The notes: generated from the letters alone by a model not told the origin. Shown: positions 1 to 12,696, counted from the first letter of the stretch. The stretch: 64,000 nt of DNA from Lantana camara (GCA_037501455.1 CM074857.1:108905501-108969500), one strand, 5' to 3'. Numbers and translations are program-made.

Positions 1-1438
1 ATTAATATTTATAGGATTGAGATTCGTGAGTGATATGCGTACACACACTAACAGTGCATTAAATATTGTCATACGATTATTTAGGGACAAAAAGACTGTC
101 CACATGTACAGGTGTTAGAGCTTTGCTGAGGTTGTCTGTTAGGATGTGCTTCCACTGAGGAGTCGACTGACCCTAGTCGAACCTAGCATAAGGGGGTAGA
201 CTCGCAAACTGGGTTGGGCTTAACTAGACCGGAGGCGTGTGACCTTGCGAATCCCTGATCCTTGAATTTTATGGGCCGGTGCGATGAGGTGGTCGAGTTA
301 TCGAGTGTGTGCGTGCAAGCAATGTCGACAATCAGTTGAAATTTAGCTGTCGAACTATCATCAACTGGGGATATATAAGTAATTTGATTGTGAGCTAGGG
401 CTGATGTGTCATGCACTTTAAGCAATGATGATGTGTCGTATCCATGCATGTGTCAAACCGTGCCATTTGTTCGGCTAAAGCCTTGCCACGTCATGCCATG
501 TGGTGAGTCGAGAACTGACCATTTTAATAAATATCCCACCTAATAATATTTGACAGCTCTTATTAACTTTATCAGCTAACTTTTAAAATGAATTAGAATG
601 AACATATCCTATTTAACATCTTCAATAGGTTAGTAATTTTAACCGTATAAAGCACTTAGAAGAGCATTATACAAGAAAATTAATGGGATATTTAATGCAT
701 ATATATGTGGATCTTGTAAGATCGAGCATTATTGATGGCAAGACAATCTCTATGAATAGAAATCTCCACAAAATGTTGATACTATTTTTGTCACTTGCAA
801 CTTTCTGCCATACCATAGTTACTCAAAATATACTTAAACAATTTGCACTATTAGTTAGCTGTTCACGGAAAATTGTAACTCATATCCGGTTTGGTGATAT
901 CCCAATCAATTAAATAACAAGTGTATTGTATTCATTATTTAATTAGTCATTCTTCCTAAATTTTTCACTAACTACATGACAAATGTAAAACACTCATTCT
1001 CTTATTACTTCGATTTGACCGAATCAGACTCGAATTAAAATTATCAGTTATTCACGTCAATATATATGTACATTTGATTATATTATCTTTATTGCATATC
1101 ATGCTTCATACATAACAAGAATATGTGACAAGCCGAGCATCGGTTTTGATCAACTTCTACTTCAAGAGGATATATATATATATATAACTAAAATGCTTAT
1201 TAATCGGTAGCAAAAAGTAGTGTCATTTACTTATATTCGAGTAACACTTATTTCGAACTAATTTTTTTTTAATTGGGAAGAGATTAATTTTCTAAGTATT
1301 TCCAATTATAATCAGAAACAAGGTATATTGACGTTTTCCTTTTTATTTTTTATTAGGTTAAATTAAACTAAATATTTAGATTGGAAAACAATGAACGTAA
1401 GTCATTTGGCCACTACGTAAGTGGGGGTGCAACTAGAA
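1..1438. other. AT-rich intergenic DNA, no gene seen
   Basis: I find no supportable gene here. The first 450 bases are less AT-rich than the rest but show no recognisable protein or element end. Positions about 921-1042 are a diverged copy of about 8200-8322: both run from a TGTATT-type start through a CACTCATT block to a GAA(C/T)TAAAAT block. A short (TA)n run lies at about 1171-1186. Confidence 0.5.
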
Positions 1439-1446
1439 GATTCACC

Positions 1447-2430
1447 TAGGGGTGGGCGTCGGGTCGGTTTTTGCGGGTTCGGGTATTTCGGGTCGGGTAC
1501 CCGAAATTTCGGGTAGCATTTTTTGCTACCCGAATCCGAACCGAAATTATCGGGTACCCGACGGTCGGGTATCCGAAATAATCGGGTGTCCGATCGGATC
1601 GGATTTCGGATACCGGATTTTTTTTCTCTTTTTAAATATTTTTTTCCTCTAACTTATTTATTACCTTTCTGCTTTCTCCCTTTCTTCTTTTTCGTCAAAA
1701 TCCCGATGAAAATTTGAGAGAGAGAAAATCTTATATGGGGGCAAAGGTTTCAGATCAGCGGTGTGAGGATGGTGGCGATGGTAACAACCGGAGATGCTGT
1801 GGTGGTGGCGCGAAGAAAAAAGAGAGAGAAGAGAATAAAGATGGAGAGAACCCTAATTCCTTACCTTTGAGATGTGAGGAGTTGAGACGGCGGCAACGGT
1901 CCGATATGGCGATAAGAGCGCAAGGAGAGAGACGAAGAGGTATGTAAGCGTGAGAGAGAGTTTGGGTCAGAAAGGGATTTGTTTGAATCTTTGCGAATTG
2001 CGACAAACTTACAGAGAGTTTTGTTTGTGGTAAAATTAGGAAATTAGGAAATTATTTTTCGGAGTATTATTTAAGTTTTAGTTTTAGATTTTAAGTTTTT
2101 AATTTTGTAACTTAAAATAAAGAAAAAACGTGTTTAAGCCTTAAGGCTGAAAACGTGAATCTGGAAGTGCATATATCATATTCATATATGCATTATATTA
2201 TATTTTATATATATATATATATTTTTTATTTATTTATTTTTTAAATCGGGTAGTTCGGGTACCCGATCGGATATTTCGGGTAGTAAAATACCACCCGAAC
2301 CGATATTTTATGTCGGGTATCGAGTACCCGACCCGACATCCGAAGTTAGCCAAAAAACCCGAACCGATCGGGTTTTACCCGATCGGATCGGATCGGGTAC
2401 CCGATACCCGATCCGAAACGCCCACCCCTA
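1447..2430. mobile_element. Non-autonomous hAT-like element, 984 bp, 8-bp target duplication
   Basis: The element starts TAGGGGTGGGCG and ends with the exact reverse complement, CGCCCACCCCTA. It is flanked by a perfect 8-bp direct repeat GATTCACC at 1439-1446 and 2431-2438. An 8-bp duplication with TAGGG-type ends is typical of the hAT superfamily. The outer 200 bp on each side are packed with short subterminal motifs of the CGGGTACCCG and GATCGG type. The interior is AT-rich and has no transposase, so it would need a transposase supplied elsewhere. The short open frames inside it look incidental. Confidence 0.85.
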
Positions 2431-3159
2431 GATTCACCCTAGTCCCTAGGGTGGGAAATGCAAGTATTGATTACATTAGGGTGTCAATAGCTAATTCGAT
2501 GAAATAGGCAAAGTTAGTCGAAAAATGATTCAATCGATTTCAATTAATTATTAATAAAAAAAAAAAAGTATTATATTTTTTATAATGAGAAAAGATTATT
2601 TACAGTATTCAAACTCTCAAAATTTCTAACTTCATTCGAATATTTCGTCTCAATTCAAAGGTCTCAATATAATGGGTATTTGACTATTTGCAGATGTAAA
2701 ATGGTAAAATCTCATCTCAACTAATTATAATGATAAGTATATTTGATGGTGCAAGAATCTGAACTTCCTAAATGCAACAACACTTTAATATTTGTGAGAA
2801 GGGGAAGACCATCACAGGCGGGAAAGCCTCAGGAGCTGGGTTTCCTTTTTGTGTGCGTGGGTTCTCCCAGCTAGGATAACACCAAGAGTGCAAGAGGTAA
2901 TGGTGATGCAACTGTGGTGAGGTTAATGAAAAGCTTGAGAAGATAGAGGAAAGATGCCCAGAACTGTGTATGAGTGCGTGAATTTGAAGAAGATGATTTG
3001 GGGGAGTAAACATGCGTTCTCCCCTATTTATATGTTAGGGGTAAGGGTAAATGGGTAAATCGACCGTGTGGTTCCAAACCTGCGTTGCCCTAACACGTGG
3101 CAGCCCGTGAGGGAGTGAGAAGGACGTCTCTGAAAAGCAGACGGCGGGTCAGGTACAAG

Positions 3160-6100
3160 CACTACAAGAAACATTGGTTTTTACTACAAAAATTTTTACT
3201 ACGCCACATGAGACGTAGTGAAAAATAGCTATTTGCTACGAAAAAAAAATACCGTAACAAATATTTACAAAACAAGACGAACATTTACTACGAAATCTAC
3301 AAGGTAGCAAATAAGTAATCAAAACTACGTCGTTTTGATATTTTTAATATTTAAAATTAAATTTAAAAAAAATGTCGTCTAAAGCCCAAACTTTGGCTCA
3401 AAAATTTTGGTTCCCCCTTTCTGGTCAGATTCATTTTCCTCTAAAGATTTCATAAACCTCATCTCACTCAGACTAGACACTCAGCAAGGCAAGGGTTTTT
3501 TCATTTTCTCCTTCCTTTCCACTTCACTCAATGTCGGGAAGAAAGCCTCTCAAAAATTTCTCATGGGTTTTTGTTTTCTGTTTTCCGTTTACTTGACGAC
3601 TGGGTAATTGGGATTTTCTTTTTCTCTGGGCAATTTCTGGACTTTCCAATCCGTTTCAAGATGCCGAGGAAACAAACACTCGTTTGACGACATATCTACC
3701 AAAGTTTGGTCTTAAGCCAAGAAAGGCTATTGCGATTCTGGGTTATGCTGTGAGGTACGATTCAATTTATTTCTAAAGAGATTTCATTTGTTAAGGTTGG
3801 AATCTAGTTGTTTCAAGATGGAATAGATGTTATTTGTAGCTTTAGATAGGAAAATTGCTTCATGATTTGAGCTCTGGAACTTGATTTTTGCAATAAGGAT
3901 TTGAGACCTCAAATTACAATTAGAGATTTAAATTGAAATTTTAATGGTTGATTTTGATTTTAAAAAAATCATATTATGTGAAGATTTTCATTTTATTTTT
4001 TCGTGTAACCTCTCTGTCTCGAGCAGAGGAGTAGGAGATGTCTAGGATATTCATATGATGAATATCAACACTATGTTTGGTTTTAGAAATTTGCTAAAAG
4101 TAGGACAAAACCAAAATCCTCCACTTGGTTAAGAAAAATGGTAATCTCCCATATTGAGGACACTTGTTGAAAATTAGGTAATAGAAGTCAATGTAGTGAT
4201 GGATTATAATAAAAAAGATTAATAGGATGAAATGGAGATTGATAGATTAGAATGAAATGAGGTGGGAAAATGTAATTGTAATTTTTTTTTTGGGTTACTA
4301 ATTTACTATTTTGTATGAGAAAAAGGGATATTTCATCTTCATAATTTGTTGTTCCATTTCTTTGCATTCCAATTTGCCGTAGCAGCCAAAGCACAAGCTA
4401 TACTTTGGTGTTAATTATAGTTAAGTTTTGCATGATCATACCTGGCATGGGTAAGAGTTCGTATACACAGAATTTCAGATATTAATGTCTTTCCGTTCTT
4501 ACAGATACAACCCCTTGGCCCAAGATTGGGTTTTTTTGAAACAACCCAAGGCGCTCGGTGTAAGTTCACTGCCCTATTTCTAAGTCTTTCATTTCTAAGA
4601 TTATTACTTGCATAGAAAAACTTTCATTTCTTAGCTTGTCGATTACGTTCACTATCCAATTTGCAGAATTTTTCCAATTTGTTTATTAGATACTGATATC
4701 CAGTCTTAATGTAAAATTTTCTAACCTGCTTTGTTCTTAGAACATTGCTTGTATGATTAGTTGATGATAATGATCATAACCACCAATGACAGTCTTGTCC
4801 TTCTACAGGCAGGATGTGATGATGAAGCTAAAAAATATGAAAGAGCATTTATTCTTCAATTGTTAAACTTTTACAACTACAACGAATGATAAAGGTGTAT
4901 TCCCTATTTCTCTTGCTATAGAATGACAGGGCATTTAATGTGTTTTTGTTTTCATTTTACACTGTATTAAGACTTAAAAGACTAAATAAAATAAAAGGAA
5001 CAAAAAACACCACTTTTTGACTGCCCCAATTTCAAGAAAGCACTTATCCATAAGTTTCATTTTTCTGGCTATCATCATTATTCACAGAAGTATTGGTGTT
5101 CTGGTTTTTCTGATTTTGTTGGTATTGTTGTCTGAGTTCATTGTTATAAACATGTGTCTTAACACTTAAGTATGTTTATTATTTTGAACTAGTCAAATTA
5201 TTATTTGAAAAAAAAAAAAAACTTGAAAACAGTTTTATTCTTTTGAGGACCGTTTTACAACTCCTCATGTTTTACATTTCAGCTTTTTTCACAATTTATG
5301 TTGGTTATATTCTAATGTATTCTGCAACGTTTGTGGATTCTGTGTTTTCAATTTTGTGTCTTTTAATTGGCACTATTATATATTTGTAAAAAGTAGTTGT
5401 TTGAACCTTACTGCTTATTTATTTAGTAGCATAAAATGGTGAAAGCCAAGGGAACATTGTTGGCTTCCCATGTTTCATATCAAGTATCAGGATCTCTTGA
5501 AGGAAACTTTTAGTTATATGGGTCTTAACACTTCATTTTATCATAATATGCCAAAAAAGTGTAAAAGATAAATGAAGTTTACATCAGAAAGTTGGTGAGG
5601 TTATATAAATATCCAATAATTATTGCAAAATTGCAAAAGTCTTGGTTCAATCTATGAGTTGTTGAAACTGAATCTTTAGTTTAATTGTTCTGATTTTCAG
5701 TTTTATTAATTTTTATCTTTTTTTACGTATATGTGCCTACGCATCCTGTGTTCTGCATATAATCATATAGTGATATATGTTGATATATGCTGAAATATAT
5801 TCTGAAATATTCTGAATACATGTGTGGAACAAGAACTTTCCTTTTTCTTCTGTCTTTTCCTTTTCCTTCTGTTTGTTTGGGCTTTATGTATCGGTTGTAG
5901 AATATATGTTGAAATATGCTAAAATATATGATGAAATATGCTGAAAATTTGTAATGCATTTTAATTACTAGAATATTTTGTTATCATGTCTTTCATGCAC
6001 ACTCTGTTTTATATATCAAACTAGTTGAATGACATGATTCTTTTTGTAGTATGTGTAGATATGGCCATATCGATGAAGAGACAATATAATGGAACTTTAC

Positions 6101-7772
6101 TCAATAGATAATAAACTTCCATTCCCTATTATAAATATCCAAACAAATTTTAACTTGTGTTATTTTGTAGGTCATAGTAAGTGAAATGTACAAATTCAAG
6201 AGAACTTGAGCCAAACACAAGTTCAAGTGAACTTAAGTGAAGCGCTAGAAACTCAAAACAGTTCAAAAAAAGGTATTTGTTTTTTTGGTTTATGTAACAA
6301 ATATGAGATATTTTTTGAATTTTTTACAAATGCGTGAAATATACAAAAATTAACATTTTCTTAGTTAGAGTTGGTTATAATCTTGAATATCTTGTGTCAC
6401 CTATCAATTCTTTTCTAGAAATAATTTTGTGAGTACAAGTTGGCTGTTAGACTGTCTATCTTGTTTCTTTTGGGCAGTGGTTAGAAGTTGCCATCATTTT
6501 ATGAGTATTTATTTATTGGCATTGCAATAGTTTGGTGGACTGTCATACTCTTTTGGATCTGGAGTTTATCTTTTTAGGTATAGAAAGTGAAAAATGTTGG
6601 TCTGCTTTGACATTTTTATATATTTGTTCATGTCTAGTCAGTCATCTTGATTAAAAAGTGGATTGGTGCAAATGGTTAGCTTTTTTGAATAAGTCCTGAA
6701 AAATAATGAGATGTTTAAGACAATTTAACTAATTGATTTCTTTTAGGGAGACAATGGTAATGGTATCATGGCTGATGGCAGGCTGCATTTCTTGTATCTA
6801 CACATTTAGGGAGACAATTGCTTTGATTAGTTTTGCTAATATGTAATAGTAAATGGATAATGAATTACATTATGTTTTTGCAGTAATGAATAGAAAATCT
6901 TTGTTGATTGTTGAAGATGGTAATTGTTTCTATTTTTTTTCTAGTTGCAGGTTAGTGAGGTGTAGATAGAGCATGGGTTGGTTTTGCTAGTAAGGTATGC
7001 TAACTTTGATGGGAGAAGGTCATTTTGGTATGATTGAAGAAGTTGATGTAGTCTCTAGGTTTTTATTTTGGTGTTATTGAAGAAATTGTTTTAACTATTA
7101 GGTCTTTTATCTCGGTTGATTGTTGTGGAGAATTAATGTTAAATAATATGTGTTTTGTTTGTTGGGAATAGTAATGATCATATATATTTACATGTATTCC
7201 CATTACAATATTGTTGATTATGTATAGATATGTATGGATGATGCTATATTAGTTGGTAATATAATTTTTCTTGAATATATGAATTAATAATATTTAATTG
7301 TATGTAAATTATGAAAAAATATATATTACTAATGTATACAATGGAAATAAATGATTTTTGGATATTTGCTACGGGCGTAGTTAAAAATTGGGAAAATTAA
7401 TTTTATTAATGATAATATATTCGCTACGATATCCTGGCCGTTACAAATACAATATCTAATTACACTGAAATTTTTGCTATGGTAATCCGTGCGTAGCTAT
7501 TACTATCTTTTTGTTACGTATAACAATATCGTAGCAAAAAATTGATATATTTCCTACTTTTTTACTACGGAAAAATCACGGTAGCAAATGGTCAACAAAG
7601 CGTAGTAAAAAATATTTGCTACGGATTTTAACCGTAGCAAAATATTTGTTACGGCTACATCAACTACACCCCAAAAATCGTAGCAAATCCGTAGCAAAAA
7701 GGTTATTGCTACGAATTTTGCCCATTTGCTACGTAATTTTGACCGTAGCAACAAGCATTTTTTCTTGTAGTG
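3160..7772. mobile_element. Non-autonomous CACTA (En/Spm) transposon, 4.6 kb
   Basis: The left end reads CACTACAAGAAA and the right end TTTCTTGTAGTG, the inverted ends typical of plant CACTA elements. Both subterminal zones (about 3170-3345 and 7370-7760) are filled with copies of GCTACG or CGTAGC motifs in both orientations, the usual transposase-binding arrangement. The 3-bp target duplication is AAG on the left (3157-3159) and AAA on the right (7773-7775). The uninterrupted LTR copy at 17079-17936 has AAG at this site, so the right side changed by one base. No transposase reading frame is present. The interior holds a spliced gene fragment (3660-4889) and otherwise AT-rich non-coding sequence. 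Confidence 0.9.
3660..4889 (+). pseudogene. Three-exon gene fragment carried inside the CACTA element
   Basis: Three short exons join in one frame with GT-AG junctions: 3660-3754 (then GTACGA), 4505-4559 (preceded by TTACAG, followed by GTAAGT) and 4809-4889 (preceded by CTACAG, ending in TGA). Together they give 76 codons and a stop. Recognisable pieces are LTTYLPKFGLKPRKAIAIL in exon 1, YNPLAQDWVFLKQPKAL in exon 2 and DDEAKKYERAFILQLL in exon 3. The exon 1 frame is open back to a stop at 3594. A possible start ATGTCGGGAAG lies in another frame at about 3530, after a pyrimidine-rich leader-like stretch. I do not recognise the protein. It may be a captured host gene piece or a transposon-encoded small protein; the function is unknown. 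Confidence 0.4.
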
Positions 7773-8199
7773 AAAGTGCGTACAACCTATGTGTCAGAGG
7801 TTGTTGGCGAGGGTCGCATGTAAGGAAGGACCAAGATCCCCGATTCCTCACAATGGGGTATGCTCATGCCCGAATGCTATTGATGCTCGGAGAGTGTACG
7901 GATGGCTCCCCCACGGTAGTTGACCCTCGAGTGCCAAAATCCCGAGCGTCAGGAAGGACCGTCAGCTAGGCACTTCCTTGAGGAAGGTGTTACTGAGGGC
8001 CGTAATGTGAGCGTCAAACCGGTCAACTTGAACCCTTTATCTGAGCAGTTGTCCGAGGCCCATTGATCTGTACCGATAAGCAAGCTAGTGGGCTGGGAAG
8101 GCCCACGAGCCCCGTAATTGTGAGCGTCCAGAGTCTTATTCTCCGAAGCATTGACACGTGGACGGCTCTGATTCTAATGTGATTTTGGGTCTCATCAAT

Positions 8200-8322
8200 A
8201 TTGTATTTATTATTTGATTAATCATTCTCGTTAAATTTTTTAATAATTAAGTGATAAATATAAAATATTCACTCACTCATTATATTGATTTGTCGAACCA
8301 AATTTGAACTAAAATTTTTCTA
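8200..8322. repeat. Diverged copy of the repeat at 921-1042
   Basis: This stretch aligns by eye, with many substitutions, to 921-1042 in the same orientation. It starts immediately downstream of the solo LTR target duplication, so it was part of the pre-insertion locus. No ends or target duplication could be defined. Confidence 0.4.
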
Positions 8323-8522
8323 AAAATAGAAATCGTATAAGAGTATGAAACAATATTTTGATCAGTTCCATAACATTTAGGATTATCCATGGTTGAGCAT
8401 CGACTTTGTTTGGGCCCATTTGGGCCTTTAGACTTGGGCTTTAACATTTCATATGGGCTTTTTGTATTTAGTTTAGCTATTTGGTGTCTTATCACGTTGA
8501 TCAAAATTCTTATATTTGGATC

Positions 8523-9107
8523 TAGGGCTGCCGACGGGTCGGATTTTAATCCGAATTTAATTTGAATTTTAACATATTTGTCCCATAAAAATATCTGATC
8601 ATATCCAATTATAAATATTTGTGATTCGAAATAAATGGACTGGATATGAAATTACGGAATTCTATTCGTTAAAAATTCAAATCCGATTTTATATATAATA
8701 TTTAATTAAATAAATAATTTATAAGTAAAGATTATTAGTAAAATGATTAAAATTAAAAATTTTACATATTTATCACTTTAAATAATAATAAAATTTGAAC
8801 GGTTTTCTCTCTCTCTATGTTAATATATAAGTTTTTAAATTAACCTATTTTAAGTAAATATAAATAAAACCATCAAATAATCAATTAAATAATAATTATT
8901 TGTTAAATATGATATATTTATATTGATTTTTTTATAAAAAATATATATTTTATTGTTGATTGGGTCTGATCTAATCCGAGACAATTACATATGATTTTAA
9001 AATAATAAATTCAAATTCTACATGATTCGAACGGTTATCTAATTTTCTTTTGGATCTAAATCCAGAATCTAATAATTTGGTCCGAATTTGACCCCTTGAC
9101 AGCCCTA
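8523..9107. mobile_element. Inverted-repeat element with hAT-like ends, flanked by 29-bp direct repeats
   Basis: It begins TAGGGCTGCCGACGGGTC and ends GACCCCTTGACAGCCCTA, imperfect inverted ends of roughly 29 bp. The interior is AT-rich and matches, in reverse orientation, the element at 27351-27868. It is flanked by a direct repeat of 29 bp with one mismatch (8494-8522 and 9108-9136). That is much longer than the 8 bp expected for hAT elements. No coding sequence is visible. Confidence 0.7.
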
Positions 9108-9489
9108 ACGTTAATCAAAATTCTTATATTTGGATCTTTAAATAAAATAATTATAATTAATAAAAAAATTTACATTTCAACTGTATAAATTGGCTTGAAG
9201 CCATTATGAATAAGAGAAAGAACCAAATCGAACCATACAGAACAAAGAAAAATCAACCAATATTATCGTTAATATTCAATCCACGTCATATAGATCATAT
9301 ACCCAATAATAATATGTAAATTAGTTAATGTGCTATTATGTTCTAGTTTTCTAATGATAATAATATTAATAAATGTAGATATGTAAATTCGTACATGATA
9401 TAATATAATTACTATGATGCGTAAATACGAATAATGCCATATGAACGCAACACATAAAAAATGTACGAGACGACACAATATAATAAATA

Positions 9490-10957
9490 GGGAAAATTGC
9501 AAATTTGGGACACTAACATACCCCTCTTTGCATTTTTGGACTTTAATTTGGTATTTTTGATTTAAGGGACACTAACTCTCGAAATTTTGCAATTTTGGCC
9601 AAATCCAAACCGAATCCCTAATTTCTTCACGGAATACCGCCATTTTCTTCCCGAAATACCACTCTTGTGTCTACGTGGCTGCCGGAATGCCCTTGAAAAT
9701 GGCATGTGGCATTGAATTGTCTAGTTGGCATATCAAAATAGGACAACTCATTTAAAATGTACACGTTGGATTTCACTTTTTTTTTTTTTTTTAGATTTTA
9801 TATTAATTAAAAGAAAATTAAATTTCTTATTTAGATTAAAAATTAAATTAAATTAAATTCCTCCATTAAATATAATTTACAAAATATCCCCCAACCTTTC
9901 TCTCCTTCATCACTAACCCAGCACCACCACCGATGCCATCGCCGCCACCATCTCACACGTCACCACCACCACAAATCTGCCACCGTCTCACCCATCACCA
10001 CCACGATTTCACCTACTCACCACACTCAGCCGCCGCCACACAACTAAGCATACACCACCCATCACAACTACCATCAAATTGCCACCATCTCATCGGCTTA
10101 CCACCATCGCGCCACCACTGTTGAGCACCCACGTCAATTTTATCTCTCTTTCACACACACACATACATATGACTTTTTAGTATGACATTAGATTTTTGTA
10201 TATTAAAATATTATTTTATCATTTATTTATTCTATATAAATTTTTAATTTTTTGATCTTATAATTTTAATGTAATATTTATAAAAATAAATTGATATCAT
10301 TTTGGACGGTGGTGATGGGGTTGGGAAGAAAAAGGAAGGATTATTTTTCTAATATATTTATAACTGATTTAAATATTTCATTAGAAAATAAGTTTTTTTT
10401 ATTAATGTATATAACAGTATGTCTTTAACTATAATTATGTGTATAAGAATAAACATAGTTGTAAATTGAATATTAAATTTAATTACGAATAATAGGATTA
10501 TTTATGTATATATCCATAATTGTAAATATAAGTAAGCATATACTTATTAATAAAAATATCATTTTTTATTAGAATTTAGATTAGATATATTTTATTATGT
10601 ACAGTACATAGGAGGATTTACTATATCTATAATAATATCTATATAATTCAAAATAAAAATTTTGTTATATTTATTTACATATATAATAAATATTTTAAGA
10701 TGTAGGATTCTTAGTTGGAATTTTATTTATTTTTAAATAACATAAATTAAGTAAGTTACTTATGTGGCACGGTTGTTTTGCCACGCAGGCAAAACAACTG
10801 CCACATACTCATTTTCAGATGGGAATTAGGGATCCGGTTGGGATTTGGCAAAAATTGCAAAATTTTGAGAATAAGTGTCCCTAAAATCAGAATTGCCAAA
10901 TTAAAGTCCAAAAACGCAAAAAAGGGTATGTTAGTGTCCCAAATTTGCAATTTTCCC
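9490..10957. mobile_element. MULE-like element with long terminal inverted repeats, 9-bp target duplication
   Basis: The left end, GGGAAAATTGCAAATTTGGG, is the reverse complement of the right end. The inverted similarity continues for well over 100 bp, sharing the GGACACTAAC, CAAATTTGGG and GACTTTAATTTGG blocks. A perfect 9-bp direct repeat TAATAAATA flanks it (9481-9489 and 10958-10966). Long inverted ends plus 9 bp duplications are the hallmark of Mutator-like elements. There is no transposase. At about 9915-10125 the interior holds a CCACCA-rich stretch that gives a Pro/His-rich open frame of 63 codons; I regard it as low complexity and not a gene. Confidence 0.85.
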
Positions 10958-11093
10958 TAATAAATAATATTCATAAAATTTGGCGTGCATTAGATGCTCG
11001 TTCCAATGGATCAAATATCAAATAAACCATCATATATATAGAAGAACCACTATTAGAGTCAAATTTCAAATGGTGTAATTTAGCGAGTCGTTG

Positions 11094-11954
11094 TGATGGG
11101 GTCAAAGAACGCTTCGGCCACGTTTTGATACGTGGCGCCACCAACACGTGACGCGTGGTTTCTCAATCCCCAAGCAAGCTTCCTCCGAGCGACCTAGGCC
11201 CTCGCTGGCCAAGACCACATGTGACACGTGTCATCGTCCTCACGAGACGCGTGGCCCTCGTCGTCGCCCACCAACGAGCGCCCACTATGTTACCATGCAT
11301 GTCCCCATTTCCCCAAAAGGAATTCATCCTCGAGCGCTCTCTCCCCTCGGATGAGCTTCCGTATTTGAGCGAACCGAGGGGCCAAGATCCCCCTCATCAT
11401 ACAGCCTTGGCACGGATCCCCACTTTGATCCGCAAGCCCATCAGGCTCATGGTTGACACGAGCGCGCTCCCGGCCCTCGTTACTAACCCAAAACGGCTCT
11501 TTAACACCCCGTACACGTCCGCGCACCTGCCACTGTTGCCCGCACCACCTTTTTCACCAGCTTTTGCAGGAGATTCCTCATAGATTCCTCCTCATTACGC
11601 CACGTGTTAGGGCGACATTAGAGTAGGACCACAAGAGGTAAATTACCAAAGGGTCCCTGACCTTCAACTATAAATAGGAGTCTTCATCTCCATCTCTGCA
11701 AGCAATCTTCACTTACGAAAACTCTGCAATTACTTTGCTCTCTCTTGAAGATCATCAGCTGACTTGAGCATCGGAGAGCCAAACTGGGTATCACCCCCAA
11801 TTCCCCAGCTTGGTCATCTGACTTTTCTTTCTGTGGTGTTTGTCCTAGCAGGTTGAACCCTCAACTTTTCCGACGAGTTTTGTCCCCCCGTATCCCCACA
11901 CTAAAACAAATCATAAGGTGATCGGAGTTTGACATCTCAAATTCAGACCCATCA
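11094..11954 (+). mobile_element. Solo LTR, third LTR-like copy, 861 bp
   Basis: The ends are TGATGGGGTC and GACCCATCA, a TG...CA pair in inverted arrangement. The flanks are CGTTG (11089-11093) and CATTG (11955-11959), a 5-bp duplication with one mismatch. A clear TATA box (CTATAAATAGG, 11668-11678) lies about 280 bp before the right end, so U3 is long and the orientation is plus. The region is GC-richer than its surroundings and contains open frames (for example 11155-11583) that have no recognisable domain. Its layout and its TGATG ends resemble the LTRs at 2744 and 17079, but sequence similarity is weak. Confidence 0.65.
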
Positions 11955-12368
11955 CATTGCAATATTAGTTTAATCAAAAGTTTCGAATTTGAGTTCTTGA
12001 GAACATATTACCATTGATAGGAAATACTTTACACTCTAAATTGTCTGTTCCAACTCGATCCTTAAAAATGGTATATATATATAAAATAATAATAATAAAA
12101 GTCTCAACTCATGAACCCCTAAGTAATGCCCCCACCAGAACATAATACATTTGCAGCATTATTGGAATTTGGAAACGTGGTCATAGAAATAGTTGTCTGT
12201 TTTAATTCCTATGAAAATATCAACATGACTATATTGAAAATTTTTTAACATTAAAGATACCATGATAATTCACGTGTGAATATATTAATTTGTGGAAAAT
12301 AATTTCTAGAAGTGCAATCATGAGCATAACGAAAATGACGTTCGTATTAATCAACTCAATAAATATTT

Positions 12369-12696
12369 GAGGAAAACACAATTTACACGCCTACTATATT
12401 CGTTTTTTTTAATTTTTCATCTCAACTTTTAAATGTTTTAGCTTGATATAAGTATATTGTAAAAATGTTTAGATTGTCATTTTGATCATTTAGATATTAA
12501 TATGTGTCTCATTTTCAATGTAAAACTAATAATTTTCTTTAAAAAAATGAGTTGCATATCAACACTTAAATGACCGAGATGACAATACAAAGTACATATG
12601 ATAGTTTAATTTTTTTTTGAAAATTCAGATAACGAAAGTTCGTATAAACAGTTGAAAAAAGAATCATATAGTATAGGTGTAAATTGTTTTTTTCTC
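12369..12696. mobile_element. Short foldback element, 328 bp, 9-bp target duplication
   Basis: The ends read GAGGAAAACACAATTTACAC and GTGTAAATTGTTTTTTTCTC, near-perfect inverted repeats. The two halves remain roughly self-complementary inward (AGATTGTCAT against ATGACAATAC, TTAAATGACC against TGATCATTTA). TAAATATTT flanks it at 12360-12368 and 12697-12705, giving a 9-bp duplication as for MULE-type MITEs. A related copy lies at about 15310-15660. Confidence 0.7.

Larger units (their letters stand above)
2744..8197 (-). mobile_element. Solo LTR, family A copy 1, split by a CACTA element
   Basis: Two blocks, 2744-3159 and 7773-8197 (about 841 bp together), match the uninterrupted copy at 17079-17936 end to end. 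The ends are TGATGG and CTCATCA, and a perfect 5-bp target duplication ATATT lies at 2739-2743 and 8198-8202. Orientation is minus: a TATA-like box reads on the minus strand at about 3023-3038 and leaves about 280 bp to the LTR end. No internal retrotransposon sequence remains, so it probably formed by LTR-LTR recombination. The CACTA element at 3160-7772 inserted later. Confidence 0.82.

Noticed and set aside
9933..10124. 63-codon Pro/His-rich open frame
   Set aside because: Low complexity, inside a transposable element, no domain; kept only as a question about gene capture.
11155..11583. 142-codon open frame with Pro/Arg-rich sequence
   Set aside because: It is within a solo LTR, in U3 before the TATA box; no recognisable protein.
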